Below are positions 26,069 through 36,300 of a DNA stretch of 45,020 nucleotides, piece after piece (position 1 is the first letter of the stretch; each line of letters starts with the position of its first letter). The position numbers and the translations under genes are program-made. The stretch covers positions 1-45,020 of the forward strand of contig HF989915.1 in the NCBI GenBank assembly GCA_000432255.1, read 5' to 3'. The DNA is from Acholeplasma sp. CAG:878 (lineage in GTDB: Bacteria; Bacillota_I; Bacilli_A; RF39; UBA660). A model generated the notes under the pieces. That model was given only the letters and a program-made list of their open reading frames with translations. It ran no database searches and was not told where the DNA came from.

Positions 26069-27217
26069 ATGTTTAGAAAAAGAAATGATAAAGAACTAGA
26101 TATTGGAAAAATTAACAGTTTAGTATTACTAGGTAATAAGGTTTTTCAAATATTATTAGTTATGTTAATAGTAGCAGGAGTTTATATTGGAATTAAGGTT
26201 TTAAAAGAATTACAAATATTTCCGTTTATTTTAACTATTTTAAAATTATTATTACCTTTATTTATTGGTTTATTTATTGCTTGGTTATTAGACCCAATTG
26301 TAAGCAAATTAAAAGAAAAAGGTATTAGGAGAGGTTTTGGAACAGCCATTTGTTATATTGTATTTTTAGGAATTGTTTTTCTAATTGTTAATGCTCTAAT
26401 ACCATTATTATCTGAACAAATCAATGAATTTGTATCAAATACAATTCCAGGAGTATATGATGCTTGTAGAAATTGGATTAATAATATATTCGATAAATTT
26501 AACGGAATTGAAAATTTTGATGCTAATAGCATGAAATTAGAATTATTTACTAAGTTAGAAAGTATAGCAACTAACTTAACAAGTTCGCTACCAGCTATTT
26601 TAGTTACATTTGTAACAAATTTATTTTCTGGAGTAGGAACATTTGCAATCGGAATGATTATTGGTTTTTATATTTTATTAGATTTTGATAAACATGTAAA
26701 ATTAATTTATAGTTTAGTTCCTAATCATTTACAAAAAGATGCTTATACATTAGTTAAAGTAGTTGATGAACCATTAAAAAGATTTGTAATAGGAGCAATT
26801 ATAGATTGCAGTGTTGTATTTATAATATCATTTATAGGATTCGCAATAATTGGATTAAAAGCGCCATTATTATTTGGATTATTCTGTGGAATTACAAACG
26901 TTATTCCATATGCAGGACCATATATTGGAGGAGCGCCAGCTGTTTTAGTAGCCTTCTCACAAGGAACGCCTACAGGAATTGCTGTTTTAATATTTATAGC
27001 TGTTGTTCAAGCATTAGAAGGAAACTTATTCCAACCATTGATTATGAGTAAAACGACAAAATTAAGTCCTATAACTATTATTTTAGGATTACTAGTGTTT
27101 GGTCATTTCTTTGGAATTATTGGAATGGTACTTGCCACACCTATAATTGGAGCGGTTAAAGGAATTATTTCGTTCTTTGATTCTAAATATAATTTTTTAA
27201 GACCATTGGAGGAGTAA
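26069..27217 (+). CDS. AI-2E family transporter (YdiK/PerM-like permease)
   Basis: A 382-aa polytopic membrane protein of the AI-2E transporter family. It has about eight hydrophobic segments, including paired helices near residues 20-80, an amphipathic central region (~115-165) and the conserved C-terminal part with GITNVIPYAGPYIGG, QALEGNLFQP and GMVLATPIIG. The real substrate of most members is unknown; some family members exchange ions. AGGTGATG precedes the ATG. It overlaps the following kinase gene by one base. Confidence 0.88.
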   Translation: MFRKRNDKELDIGKINSLVLLGNKVFQILLVMLIVAGVYIGIKVLKELQIFPFILTILKLLLPLFIGLFIAWLLDPIVSKLKEKGIRRGFGTAICYIVFLGIVFLIVNALIPLLSEQINEFVSNTIPGVYDACRNWINNIFDKFNGIENFDANSMKLELFTKLESIATNLTSSLPAILVTFVTNLFSGVGTFAIGMIIGFYILLDFDKHVKLIYSLVPNHLQKDAYTLVKVVDEPLKRFVIGAIIDCSVVFIISFIGFAIIGLKAPLLFGLFCGITNVIPYAGPYIGGAPAVLVAFSQGTPTGIAVLIFIAVVQALEGNLFQPLIMSKTTKLSPITIILGLLVFGHFFGIIGMVLATPIIGAVKGIISFFDSKYNFLRPLEE

Positions 27218-27738
27218 TGTATACTTACAAAGAACCATTAATTTTTGTTTTATCAGGTAAAGCAAAAAGTGGTAAAAACTTAATTGCAGATAAAATAGAA
27301 AACTATTATAAAAATAAAAGATGTATTCAAATATCATATGCTTTTTATCTTAAAAATTATGTTAAAAATATATATGGTTGGAGTGGAAGTGAAGAAGATA
27401 AACCAAGAGAATTACTTCAAAAAATCGGTATAGATTTAATTAAAAACAAAATTGATAGTAATTTATTAATTAGAAGAGTGTGTGAAGATATAAAAGTTTA
27501 TAGTTATTTTTATGATATTATAATAATAACAGATGCAAGATTGAAAGATGAAATAGAGATACCTAAAAGATTATTTAATAATGTAGTCACTATTAGAATT
27601 GATAGCATTTATTATGACAAAAAAATGACAATAGAGCAAATGAATCACATAACAGAAACAAATTTAGATAATTATAACAAATTTGATTATGTTATAAATG
27701 ATTTTGACAAATTAGAAGAAATTTTAAGTAAGATTTAG
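27217..27738 (+). CDS. P-loop deoxynucleotide monophosphate kinase-like protein
   Basis: A 173-aa P-loop kinase with Walker A GKAKSGKN near residue 14. The stretch KPRELLQKIGIDLIK and the later ITDARLKDEIE (with a basic lid residue) resemble phage-type dNMP kinases, such as T4 gene 1 kinase, more than cellular adenylate or thymidylate kinases. It ends with an HITETNLDNYNKFDYVINDF pattern typical of that group. Probably cytosolic and phosphorylating a nucleoside monophosphate; the substrate is uncertain. Its place just before cmk in an operon suggests a role in nucleotide supply. Confidence 0.7.
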   Translation: MYTYKEPLIFVLSGKAKSGKNLIADKIENYYKNKRCIQISYAFYLKNYVKNIYGWSGSEEDKPRELLQKIGIDLIKNKIDSNLLIRRVCEDIKVYSYFYDIIIITDARLKDEIEIPKRLFNNVVTIRIDSIYYDKKMTIEQMNHITETNLDNYNKFDYVINDFDKLEEILSKI

Positions 27739-27748
27739 GAGGTAATTT

Positions 27749-28396
27749 ATGGTTATAGCAATAGATGGACCAGCTGGAAGTGGTAAAGGTACAATAGCAA
27801 AAATATTATCAGAAAAATTAAATTTAGTTAACATTGATACAGGAGCAACTTATAGATGTCTTGCCCTAAAAGCACTAAAAAACAATTGTACTAATGATAA
27901 AGAAAAAATTATAGAATTATCAAAAAATATTGATATTAAGTTTGATGTTAATGGAAATGTTTACCTAGATTCCATCGATGTTACTAAAGAAATTAGAAGT
28001 CGTGAGGTTACTAATATAGTATCTCCTATATCTTCAATTGTTGAAGTTAGAAAAAACTTAGCCGATTTACAACGAAAAATGGCAACTTCTTTAGATGTTG
28101 TTATGGAAGGAAGAGATATAACAACAGTAATATTACCGAATGCCGATTTTAAATTTTATCTAGATGCTTCACTAGAAGAAAGAGTAAATAGAAGAATGCA
28201 GCAAAATAAAGAAAAAAACATTGATATGAGCTATGAAGAAGTATATGAAAATATAAAAGCAAGAGATTATAATGATTCACATAAAGAAGTAGGTTCACTA
28301 ATAAGAACCGATGAACAAATATATATTGATTCAACTAATTTAAAAATTGAAGAAGTAGTTGATTTAATAATGAAGGAGGTATTAAATGAATCTTAA
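27749..28396 (+). CDS. cmk: Cytidylate kinase
   Basis: A 215-aa enzyme phosphorylating CMP and dCMP. The P-loop IDGPAGSGKGTIAK is at the N-terminus. The CMP-binding region has DTGATYRCLALKAL, and other landmarks are EGRDITTVILPNADFKFYLDAS and ERVNRRMQQ. AGGAGG precedes the ATG. It overlaps alaS by 11 bases. Confidence 0.95.
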   Translation: MVIAIDGPAGSGKGTIAKILSEKLNLVNIDTGATYRCLALKALKNNCTNDKEKIIELSKNIDIKFDVNGNVYLDSIDVTKEIRSREVTNIVSPISSIVEVRKNLADLQRKMATSLDVVMEGRDITTVILPNADFKFYLDASLEERVNRRMQQNKEKNIDMSYEEVYENIKARDYNDSHKEVGSLIRTDEQIYIDSTNLKIEEVVDLIMKEVLNES

Positions 28397-30122
28397 AGAT
28401 TTATATATTAATTATTTTATAAGCAAAGGACATAAATGGATTCCAAGTGCTCCTGTAGTACCAGAAAATGACCCAAGTGTACTTTTCAATACCGCTGGTA
28501 TGCAACCTCTAATACCATATTTAATGGGAGAACCTCACCCATGTGGGACAAGATTAGTTGATTATCAAAAATGTATTAGAACTAATGATTTAGATGAAAT
28601 AGGTGACAAAACACATCATACATTTTTTGAAATGTTAGGAAACTGGAGTTTAGGAGATTATTTTAAAGATGAGAGTATCAGTTATAGTTTTGAGTTTTTA
28701 ACTAAGGTATTAAATATCCCTGTTGATAGACTAGCTGTTACTGTTTATAAAGGTGAGGAAAATATTCCATTTGATTCTGAAAGTTATAGTAAATGGTTAA
28801 GTTTAGGAATTAAAAAAGAAAGAATTGCTAAAACTGTAGATGATAATTTTTGGATAGCTGGTACTAGCGGACCATGTGGACCTGATACAGAAATATTTTA
28901 TTTCAGAAGTGATGATGAAATACCAGATGTCTTTGACCCTGAAGATGACAGGTGGGTAGAAATATGGAATAATGTATTTATGCAATATTACAAAGATGAA
29001 AATGGTAATATTACTGATTTGCCTAAGAAAAATGTTGATACAGGAATGGGATTGGAACGAACAGTTGCCGTACTTGAAGGCGTTAAGGATAATTACTTAT
29101 CAAGTGTATGGAAAGATGTAATAGAATTAATTTGTGAAATATCTAATAAACCATATGAAGGAAATGAAGAAAGTATAAGAATTATTGCTGATCATATAAG
29201 AACTGCTGTATTTATAAGTGCTGATAAATCAGGTATTAAACCAAGCAATACTGATCAAGGATATATTTTAAGAAGATTGATTAGAAGAGCAATTAGACAC
29301 GCTAAAAAATTAGAAATAGACATTAATAGTGATTGGGAACAAAAAATAGCGTTGTTGATAATGGAAAAATATAAAAAATATTACAATGAAATAGAAGAAA
29401 ATTCAAATGTTGTTTTAGAAGTTCTTAAAAATGAAAAAGAAAAATTTAATAAAACACTTGAAAAAGGTTTAAAGGAATTTTCTAAAGTATGTAATAAAGA
29501 TATAGATGCTGCTACAGCATTTAAATTATATGATACTTATGGTTTTCCAATTGAACTTACAGTTGAGTTAGCTAATGATTATAATATAAAAGTTGATACT
29601 CATGGATTTAATGAAAAATTTAAGGCTCATCAAGAGTTATCTAGAACAGCTAGTGCAGGCAAATTTAAAGGTGGACTTGCTGGTAATAGTGAAATTGAAA
29701 CGAAATACCACACTGCAACTCACTTATTAAATGCTGCTTTAAAAGAAGTCGTTAATAAAGATGTTCATCAAAAAGGAAGCAATATAACAGAAGAACGTAT
29801 GCGATTTGATTTTTCTTGTGACCATAAATTAACAGATGAGGAAAAACAAAAAGCGGAAACTTTAGTAAATAAATGGATTAGTGAAGCTCTTCCTGTAACT
29901 GTTTTAGAAATGAGTAAAGAAGAAGCAATTAAAAGTGGCGCAGAGTGCATGTTTATAGAAAAGTATCCTGATATAGTGACAGTTTATAGTATTGGTGATG
30001 TATCCCATGAATTATGTGGCGGTCCACATGTTAAAAATACAAGTGAACTTGGACATTTTAAAATTATAAAAGAAGAAGCATGTAGTGCTGGTGTAAGAAG
30101 AATAAAAGCAATATTAGAATAA
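28386..30122 (+). CDS. alaS: Alanyl-tRNA synthetase, short form lacking the C-Ala domain
   Basis: A 578-aa class II synthetase charging tRNA-Ala. The catalytic domain (1-~240) has motif 1 SVLFNTAGMQPLIPY, motif 2 CIRTNDLDEIGDKTHHTFFEMLGNWS and motif 3 GMGLERT. The tRNA-recognition helices follow (~240-400). The editing domain has zinc ligands HTATH (His442, His446) and CGGPH (Cys544, His548) and ends in SAGVRRI. It stops just after the editing domain, so the C-terminal linker and DHHA1/C-Ala domain (about 300 residues in standard AlaRS) are absent. The stop is followed by a strong terminator, so this is the natural end rather than a frameshift. Its start overlaps cmk. Confidence 0.93.
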   Translation: MNLKDLYINYFISKGHKWIPSAPVVPENDPSVLFNTAGMQPLIPYLMGEPHPCGTRLVDYQKCIRTNDLDEIGDKTHHTFFEMLGNWSLGDYFKDESISYSFEFLTKVLNIPVDRLAVTVYKGEENIPFDSESYSKWLSLGIKKERIAKTVDDNFWIAGTSGPCGPDTEIFYFRSDDEIPDVFDPEDDRWVEIWNNVFMQYYKDENGNITDLPKKNVDTGMGLERTVAVLEGVKDNYLSSVWKDVIELICEISNKPYEGNEESIRIIADHIRTAVFISADKSGIKPSNTDQGYILRRLIRRAIRHAKKLEIDINSDWEQKIALLIMEKYKKYYNEIEENSNVVLEVLKNEKEKFNKTLEKGLKEFSKVCNKDIDAATAFKLYDTYGFPIELTVELANDYNIKVDTHGFNEKFKAHQELSRTASAGKFKGGLAGNSEIETKYHTATHLLNAALKEVVNKDVHQKGSNITEERMRFDFSCDHKLTDEEKQKAETLVNKWISEALPVTVLEMSKEEAIKSGAECMFIEKYPDIVTVYSIGDVSHELCGGPHVKNTSELGHFKIIKEEACSAGVRRIKAILE

Positions 30123-30146
30123 AGAGTATTTTATACTCTTTATTTT
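30121..30146 (+). terminator. Terminator of the rlmN-alaS operon
   Basis: AAAGAGTAT (30121-30129) and ATACTCTTT (30133-30141) form a perfect 9-bp stem with a 3-nt loop, followed by ATTTT. Confidence 0.85.
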
Positions 30147-30177
30147 GCGTAAAGTAATGTATTTGTTATATTTGTAA

Positions 30178-30206
30178 TTTACAAAATAATGAAACTATTG
30201 TATAAT
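30178..30206 (+). promoter_or_regulatory. SigA-type promoter of the first Ig-repeat surface gene
   Basis: TTTACA (30178-30183), 17-nt spacer, perfect TATAAT (30201-30206). Confidence 0.7.
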
Positions 30207-30256
30207 TATGATAGTAGTTATATGATATCTAAAATTATTTTGGTAGGAGGAGTAAA

Positions 30257-32896
30257 ATGAAAAAAATAAAAAATGGTTTTACGTTAATCGAAATTATTGG
30301 AATAATTATACTTTTAGGTGTAATAGGATTATTAGTATATCCTACGATTATGAGAATTATAGGAGATAGTAAGGAAGATTTGTACAAAAAAAATGTTTCT
30401 GAAATAGAGAGGCTAGCAGCAAATTGGGCGAGTCTTAATGAGTCTAAATTACCTACTATGGATGAAATGGGTTATTATATTAAAATTGAGGTTTTGAAAA
30501 ATGAAGGTTTTATCGAAGAAGATATTATAAATCCTAAAACCGAAGAACCAATGCTTGGTTGTGTTGGTATAACATATGATAAACCAAAAGATAAATATAC
30601 ATATAAATATTATGATGATTGCAGTAGTTTTGTAAAGCCAACTTTATCTAAATTTAATGCAAGTATAGCAGAAAACGAATATGGTTGGAGAAATAAAGAT
30701 TTTTATGTAACATTAGAAAGTGAATATTTAGATTACTACGATTATTGTATAGGCGATAATAAATGTGAACCAAACATAAGAATGAATAATGCTAGTGAAA
30801 AAATATTAATTAATCAAGAAGGTATAAAATATGTTTGTGCTAAAGGTACTAATAAGGTAGGTATAACTGCTATCGAGTGTATGTTATATAGACTTGATAA
30901 GACTAAACCAAATGTTGGAAAAATTATTTTTTCTGGAACTACTGGGTTAGATAATTGGTTTGTAAGTGATGTAGCAGTTACAACAACAAAATCAACTGAT
31001 AATTTAAGTGGAATTGCTAGTAACACATTAAGTCCTAATGTAACTAAAATAACAGTAGATACTAAAGGAACAACTTATACATTAACAGCAAGGGATTTGG
31101 CTGGAAATGAAAGTAGTGCTAGTTACGCTGTAAAAGTAGATAAAACAAAACCAATAGCTGGAGTTTTGGCAATCAATGGTACTTTAGGGGATAATGGTTG
31201 GTATAAAAGTAATGTATCGTTTACGGCTGCCAATGGTAGTGATGCAACAAGTGGTCACAATAAAACAACAATAAATATTAGTAGTATAACAAGTGATACT
31301 AAAGGAACTAAAGTAATAGTAACAACAATGGATAACGCTGGAAACAAACAAACGAGTGAACAAATTGTTAAAGTTGATAAAACTGCTCCAATACCAGGAA
31401 CTTTAGTGATAAATGGGAAGAAAGGATTTGGAGAATGGTATTTATCAGATGTAACATTTAATGTTAAAAATGGTAGTGATAGTACGAGTGGTCATTCTAA
31501 TACTACCTCAACACATACAGGTGTAGCTGGTAATACTGATGGAACAGAGGTAATGGTAACTACTAAAGATGTAGCCGGAAACACTGCAACAAGAAAATAC
31601 ATCATTAGAATTGATAAAAATGAACCAACTGCAGGAACATTAATAATCAATGGTACTTTAGGTAATAATGGTTGGTATATAAGCAATGTTAAATTAAGTG
31701 CTAGTGATGTTGCTGGGGTAACTTCAACTTTGAATATAACTGAAATAACAAGTGATACTAAAGGAACAGAAGTTACAATGACATCAACTAATAATAAAAC
31801 AGGTGCAGTTAAAGTAACAAAACACAATGTAAAGGTAGATAAAACAAAACCAACTGTAGGTGGATTAGTAATACATGGTACTAAGGGAAATGGTGATTGG
31901 TATAAAAGTGATTTAACATTTAGCGTTACAAATGGTAGTGATAATACTTCAGGTCACCTAAATACATCATCTAATTTAACAAGTTTAACAACAGATACTA
32001 AAGGAACTACTGTAACTATTACAACTAAAGATATGGCTGGAAATACATCAACAAAAAATTATACAGTTAAAATGGATAAAACCGCTCCTAAAATAGAAAT
32101 GGTTAATCCAACTAATGGTAATTGGACAAATAAAAATATACAAATAACAAGTAATTTTTCTGATAGTATATCAGGAATAGTGCCATCATCATTAGCGTGG
32201 TCAGATGATAATACTAATTGGCATAATTATTCTAATACAAGTACAACGACATTCAAAGATACATGGAGTGGAGAAGGAAATAGGACAGGTTATAATAGAG
32301 TGTGTGATAATGCTGGAAATTGTAATACAACATCTACTCCAATTAGAATCGATAAAGTAGCTCCTACAATATCATTTGATATATCAGGTAGTTTAGGAGA
32401 AATAGCCGTAATTAATTGTAGTGATTCGTTAAGTGGCATGTCAGTTAATCAATCAACTAAATCTTTAAGTATGGGAGCTGATAGAACTATTAGTGGTAGT
32501 TGTACTGATAGAGCTGGAAATACAACAACTAGTTCACATACATATAAATATAACTATTGTAAAGTTGGTTCTAATACATGCCAAGGTGGATATGTACAAA
32601 CTAATTGTAGTTCTTGTTATTATGGTTCACCTAGTGAATGCCAAGGTGGATATGTACGAGGAAGTTGCTCAAGATATAAACAAGCAAGATGCGGTTCTTC
32701 TAGTTGTATTGGAGCATGTTATGGTGATGGTGTAAGAGATAACTATTATTGTGCTACAAATATTTGCGCTAGTTATTCACAAGTATGGGATAATTGCGCT
32801 ACTACTAAAAATACATGTTCATATGGCTGTGATAGTGAATATGATAGTTGTAAAACTGGTTCTAACACATGTCAAGGTGGATTTAATTTAAATTAA
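30257..32896 (+). CDS. Pilin-headed Ig-repeat surface protein with Cys-rich tail
   Basis: An 879-aa protein. The leader NGFTLIE (cleavage after Gly7, Glu12 conserved) and a hydrophobic helix (to ~residue 32) are those of a type IV prepilin, followed by a pilin-like region to about residue 125. Then come five ~80-residue Ig-like units marked by GTLG..GWY.SNV....GSD..SGH....DTKGT....T.D.AGN....KVDKT.P. Two further units include VNPTNGNWTNKNI and DNTNWHNYSN. The last ~110 residues hold about 20 cysteines and three CQGG[YF] repeats. A surface adhesin or minor pilin is inferred. AGGAGG precedes the ATG. A 78-nt stretch is identical to one in the pseudogene at 37303. Confidence 0.85.
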   Translation: MKKIKNGFTLIEIIGIIILLGVIGLLVYPTIMRIIGDSKEDLYKKNVSEIERLAANWASLNESKLPTMDEMGYYIKIEVLKNEGFIEEDIINPKTEEPMLGCVGITYDKPKDKYTYKYYDDCSSFVKPTLSKFNASIAENEYGWRNKDFYVTLESEYLDYYDYCIGDNKCEPNIRMNNASEKILINQEGIKYVCAKGTNKVGITAIECMLYRLDKTKPNVGKIIFSGTTGLDNWFVSDVAVTTTKSTDNLSGIASNTLSPNVTKITVDTKGTTYTLTARDLAGNESSASYAVKVDKTKPIAGVLAINGTLGDNGWYKSNVSFTAANGSDATSGHNKTTINISSITSDTKGTKVIVTTMDNAGNKQTSEQIVKVDKTAPIPGTLVINGKKGFGEWYLSDVTFNVKNGSDSTSGHSNTTSTHTGVAGNTDGTEVMVTTKDVAGNTATRKYIIRIDKNEPTAGTLIINGTLGNNGWYISNVKLSASDVAGVTSTLNITEITSDTKGTEVTMTSTNNKTGAVKVTKHNVKVDKTKPTVGGLVIHGTKGNGDWYKSDLTFSVTNGSDNTSGHLNTSSNLTSLTTDTKGTTVTITTKDMAGNTSTKNYTVKMDKTAPKIEMVNPTNGNWTNKNIQITSNFSDSISGIVPSSLAWSDDNTNWHNYSNTSTTTFKDTWSGEGNRTGYNRVCDNAGNCNTTSTPIRIDKVAPTISFDISGSLGEIAVINCSDSLSGMSVNQSTKSLSMGADRTISGSCTDRAGNTTTSSHTYKYNYCKVGSNTCQGGYVQTNCSSCYYGSPSECQGGYVRGSCSRYKQARCGSSSCIGACYGDGVRDNYYCATNICASYSQVWDNCATTKNTCSYGCDSEYDSCKTGSNTCQGGFNLN
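32579..32657 (+). repeat. Short direct repeat encoding CQGGYV
   Basis: A 19-nt sequence (tgccaaggtggatatgtac) occurs at 32579-32597 and again at 32639-32657, 60 bp apart, with a third diverged copy near 32870. It is a small in-frame duplication in the Cys-rich tail. Confidence 0.7.
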
Positions 32897-33266
32897 ATGA
32901 TTCCTATAATAGGAAAATAATGATTAGGTAAACTTTAATCCATTTATATCAAATAAAAAATTATTTAATGAGTTTCATTAGATAATTTTTTTGTTGGTGT
33001 GATTTTTTTAAATGTAATAAAAACCACTTAAAAAATATATGTGGTAAATTAAGTAGATAAAGTAATTTTATTAAAAAAATGTTAAATAAAAACAGCCTGA
33101 AAAGTTAATATTTTATCAATACGTTTCTTTTTTTCATCCATATAGTTAAATTCTAGATATAAATACATAACTAATTAAATTCCTACCATATAATTTAAGG
33201 CAAATATCTTTTTTTGTATAGAAATATTTTAATTGTAATAAATACATCTAACTTTTTTAAATTCAC
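32897..33266. other. Non-coding region after the first Ig-repeat gene
   Basis: No gene is recognised. It holds a terminator at 32957-32992 and a small hairpin near 33025-33050 (ACCAC / GTGGT). The rest is AT-rich with no other structure that I can support. Confidence 0.5.
32957..32992 (+). terminator. Terminator of the first Ig-repeat gene
   Basis: TAATGA (32966-32971) pairs with TCATTA (32975-32980), extended by AATTAT and ATAATT outside, followed by Ts. It lies about 60 bp after the stop codon. Confidence 0.65.
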
Positions 33267-33295
33267 TTGAAAATATAAAAATAGTATGGTAAAAT
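33267..33295 (+). promoter_or_regulatory. SigA-type promoter of the second Ig-repeat gene
   Basis: TTGAAA (33267-33272), 17-nt spacer, TAAAAT (33290-33295). A TATAAT at 33306-33311 is an alternative -10 without a good -35. Confidence 0.5.
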
Positions 33296-33339
33296 TAAAA
33301 TGATATATAATAATAGTTTTATACGAGGAGTTGGTTAGT

Positions 33340-36300
33340 ATGGCTAAACCAAATAATGATTATAATTTAAAACAAAATGAATTAAATAGCAAAAATAACA
33401 ATAATTTAGGAATAACTTCTTTTTGTAATTTTAGGAAAAAAGGATTTACATTAATAGAAATTATGGCAATAATAATATTATTGTCAGTAATTTCTATAAT
33501 TATTTATCCAGTCATTAACAACACAATATCTAAAAGTGAAGATGATTTATATGATCAACAAATTGAAGAGCTAGTAAGATTATCGAATGCTTGGGTAGCA
33601 GGAAATGCAATAGATTTAGTACCTAAAGAGGGATTTACTTATGATTTAACATTTGAAGAATTAGCAACCCAAGGATATATAGTAGAAAAAGATATTATAA
33701 ATCCAAAAACAGGAGAAGTATTTCCTGGATGTATGAAAGTTACTTATAATTCTGTTGATTCAAATTATAATGTAAGTTATGATGAGGCTTGTGAAGCCGA
33801 AACAGGAGATGTAACGCCAATTATAAATTTAGTAGTGGATGAAGGTGTTATAAATAGTGCTGGATACGCTGTTAGAGATTTCAATGTAAAGGTGTTAGGC
33901 TCTAATATAGCAAGTTACAAGTATTGTACTGGAACAAGAGAATGTGAACCAATAGTAAGTGTAAATGGAAATAGTGGTAATATAGCAATAACAAATGAAG
34001 GAATAACATATGTATGTGTAATTGGAAAAAAGGGTAGTAAAACTACCAAAAAATTATGTAAAAGTTATAAACTTGATAAATCTGACTTTGTTATGGGAGA
34101 ATTAGTAATAGATGGAACACTAGGAGAAAATGGATGGTATACAAGTGATGTTAAATTAAGTGTAAGAGATGTGGAAGGAGTAACATCAAAGTTAAATATA
34201 AATAGTATAACAGAAAATACTAAAGGCACTGAAGTTATATTGACATCAACATCAAAAAGTGGAAAAACAGGTACTAAAAAATATACAGTAAAAGTAGACA
34301 AAACCGCCCCAGTAGCAGGAACATTAAATGTAATTGGTACAAAAGGTGGAAATGGCTGGTTTTTATCAGATGTTGTATTTATAGTTAATAATGGAAGTGA
34401 TAATCTAAGTGGACACGCTTCTACTACATCAACACATACAAGTATAACAAGTAATACAACGGGAACAGAAGTAATAGTAACAACTAAAGATAAAGCTGGT
34501 AATACATCAACAAGAAGTTATGTAATAAAAGTAAATAAGAGTATTCCAGCTGCAGGTGAATTAGTAATAGATGGAACACTAGGAGACAATGGTTGGTATA
34601 CAAGTGATGTTAATTTAAGTGTAAAAGATGAAGTAGGAGTAACATCAACTTTAAACATAAATAAAATAGATTACGATACAGCAGGAACAGAAATAATTAT
34701 GACATCAATTAATAATTTGACAGGGGCTAGTAAAACAACAAAATATACAATTAAAGTAGATAAGACTAAACCAATTGTAGGAGAGTTAGTAATAAGTGGT
34801 GTTAAAGGAGATAATGACTGGTATAAGGGTAATGTAACATTTAGTGTTAAAAATGGTAGTGATAGTATGTCAGGTCATTCTAAAACTACATCAAGTATCA
34901 CTAGTATAACTAAAGATACTAAGGGTACAAAAGTAGTAGTAACAACTAAAGATAAGGCTGGTAATACTAATACAAAAGAATACATAGTTAAAATGGATAA
35001 GACTGCTCCGGTAGCAGGAACGCTAACAATAAGTGGAACAAAAGGAAGTGGAGACTGGTATTTATCAGATGTAACACTTAAAGTTAATGATGGTAGTGAT
35101 GCAACAAGTGGACATGATACTACAACAACTAGTATAAATAGTATAACAACAAATACTAACGGAACAGAAGTAATTGTTACCACAAAAGATAAAGCTGGAA
35201 ACCAAGCAACAAGAAAATATATAATAAAGGTTAACAAAGATAAACCACAAGCTGGAACATTAGTAATTGATGGAACTAGAGGAGAAAATGGTTGGTATGT
35301 AAGTAATGTTAAACTAAGTGTGAGTGATACCGCAGGTATAACTTCAACTTTGAATATAACAAAAATCACAAGTGATACTAAAGGAACAGAGATAACAATG
35401 ACATCAACAAATAATGAAACAGGAGCGGTAACGGTAACAAAACATATAGTAAAAGTGGATAAAACAGCGCCAACAGTAGGAGAACTAGTGATAACAGGAA
35501 CATTAGGAAGTAATAGTTGGTATACAAGTAATGTAACATTTAGTGTAAAAAATGGAAGTGATGCACTAAGCGGTCATAGCAGTACAGCAAGCAGTATAAG
35601 TAGTATAACAACAAATACCAAAGGAACAAATGTAGTAGTTACAACAAAAGATAAAGCCGGAAATAGTGCTACAAAAACATATACAATAAAAGTTGATAAG
35701 ACAAAACCTACAATAACAGCAAAAGGAACAAGTTTTGAAATAGAAAAAGGAACAAATAAAAATAGTTCAACATATTTTAATACTCCAAAATTTGGAATAA
35801 GTGGTGGAAGTATGAACTGTAGTCCAGCAACAACTGGAAGTTTAAGCTCTGGTACACATACATTAACTTGTACAGCAACAGGAGGAAACGGAAACCAAGC
35901 AAAAGCTACAGTAAGTTTGGTAGTAAAAGCAATGTATGCAGATGGAAGTGGTGCTAATATTCCAGAATTGTATAAAAATATGGTACCAATTAAATATGAG
36001 AATAATAGATGGATTGTAGCTGATTTATATTCAAAATGGTACGATTATAATGCAAAACAATGGGCCAATGCTGTAGTTTTGAATCCTGGTTTAACTAAAG
36101 CAGTTGGACAAGAAGTAACAGAAGAAGAAGTAAGTTTGTGGTATGTATGGTTACCAAGATATAAATACACGGTATTTAACGGAAATAATGGGTCTGTATC
36201 TGAGCAGTTAATTAATGTCACGTTTGAAAGCGGTACAAATTCAACAGGAACAGTAAAATGTACTGATAATTTTTCTACCAATGGTAAAAGTGAAGTATGT

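Noticed and set aside
28386..30122. AlaS as a truncated pseudogene
   Set aside because: The sequence up to the stop is fully conserved, no C-terminal remnants follow, and a strong terminator starts at the stop codon.
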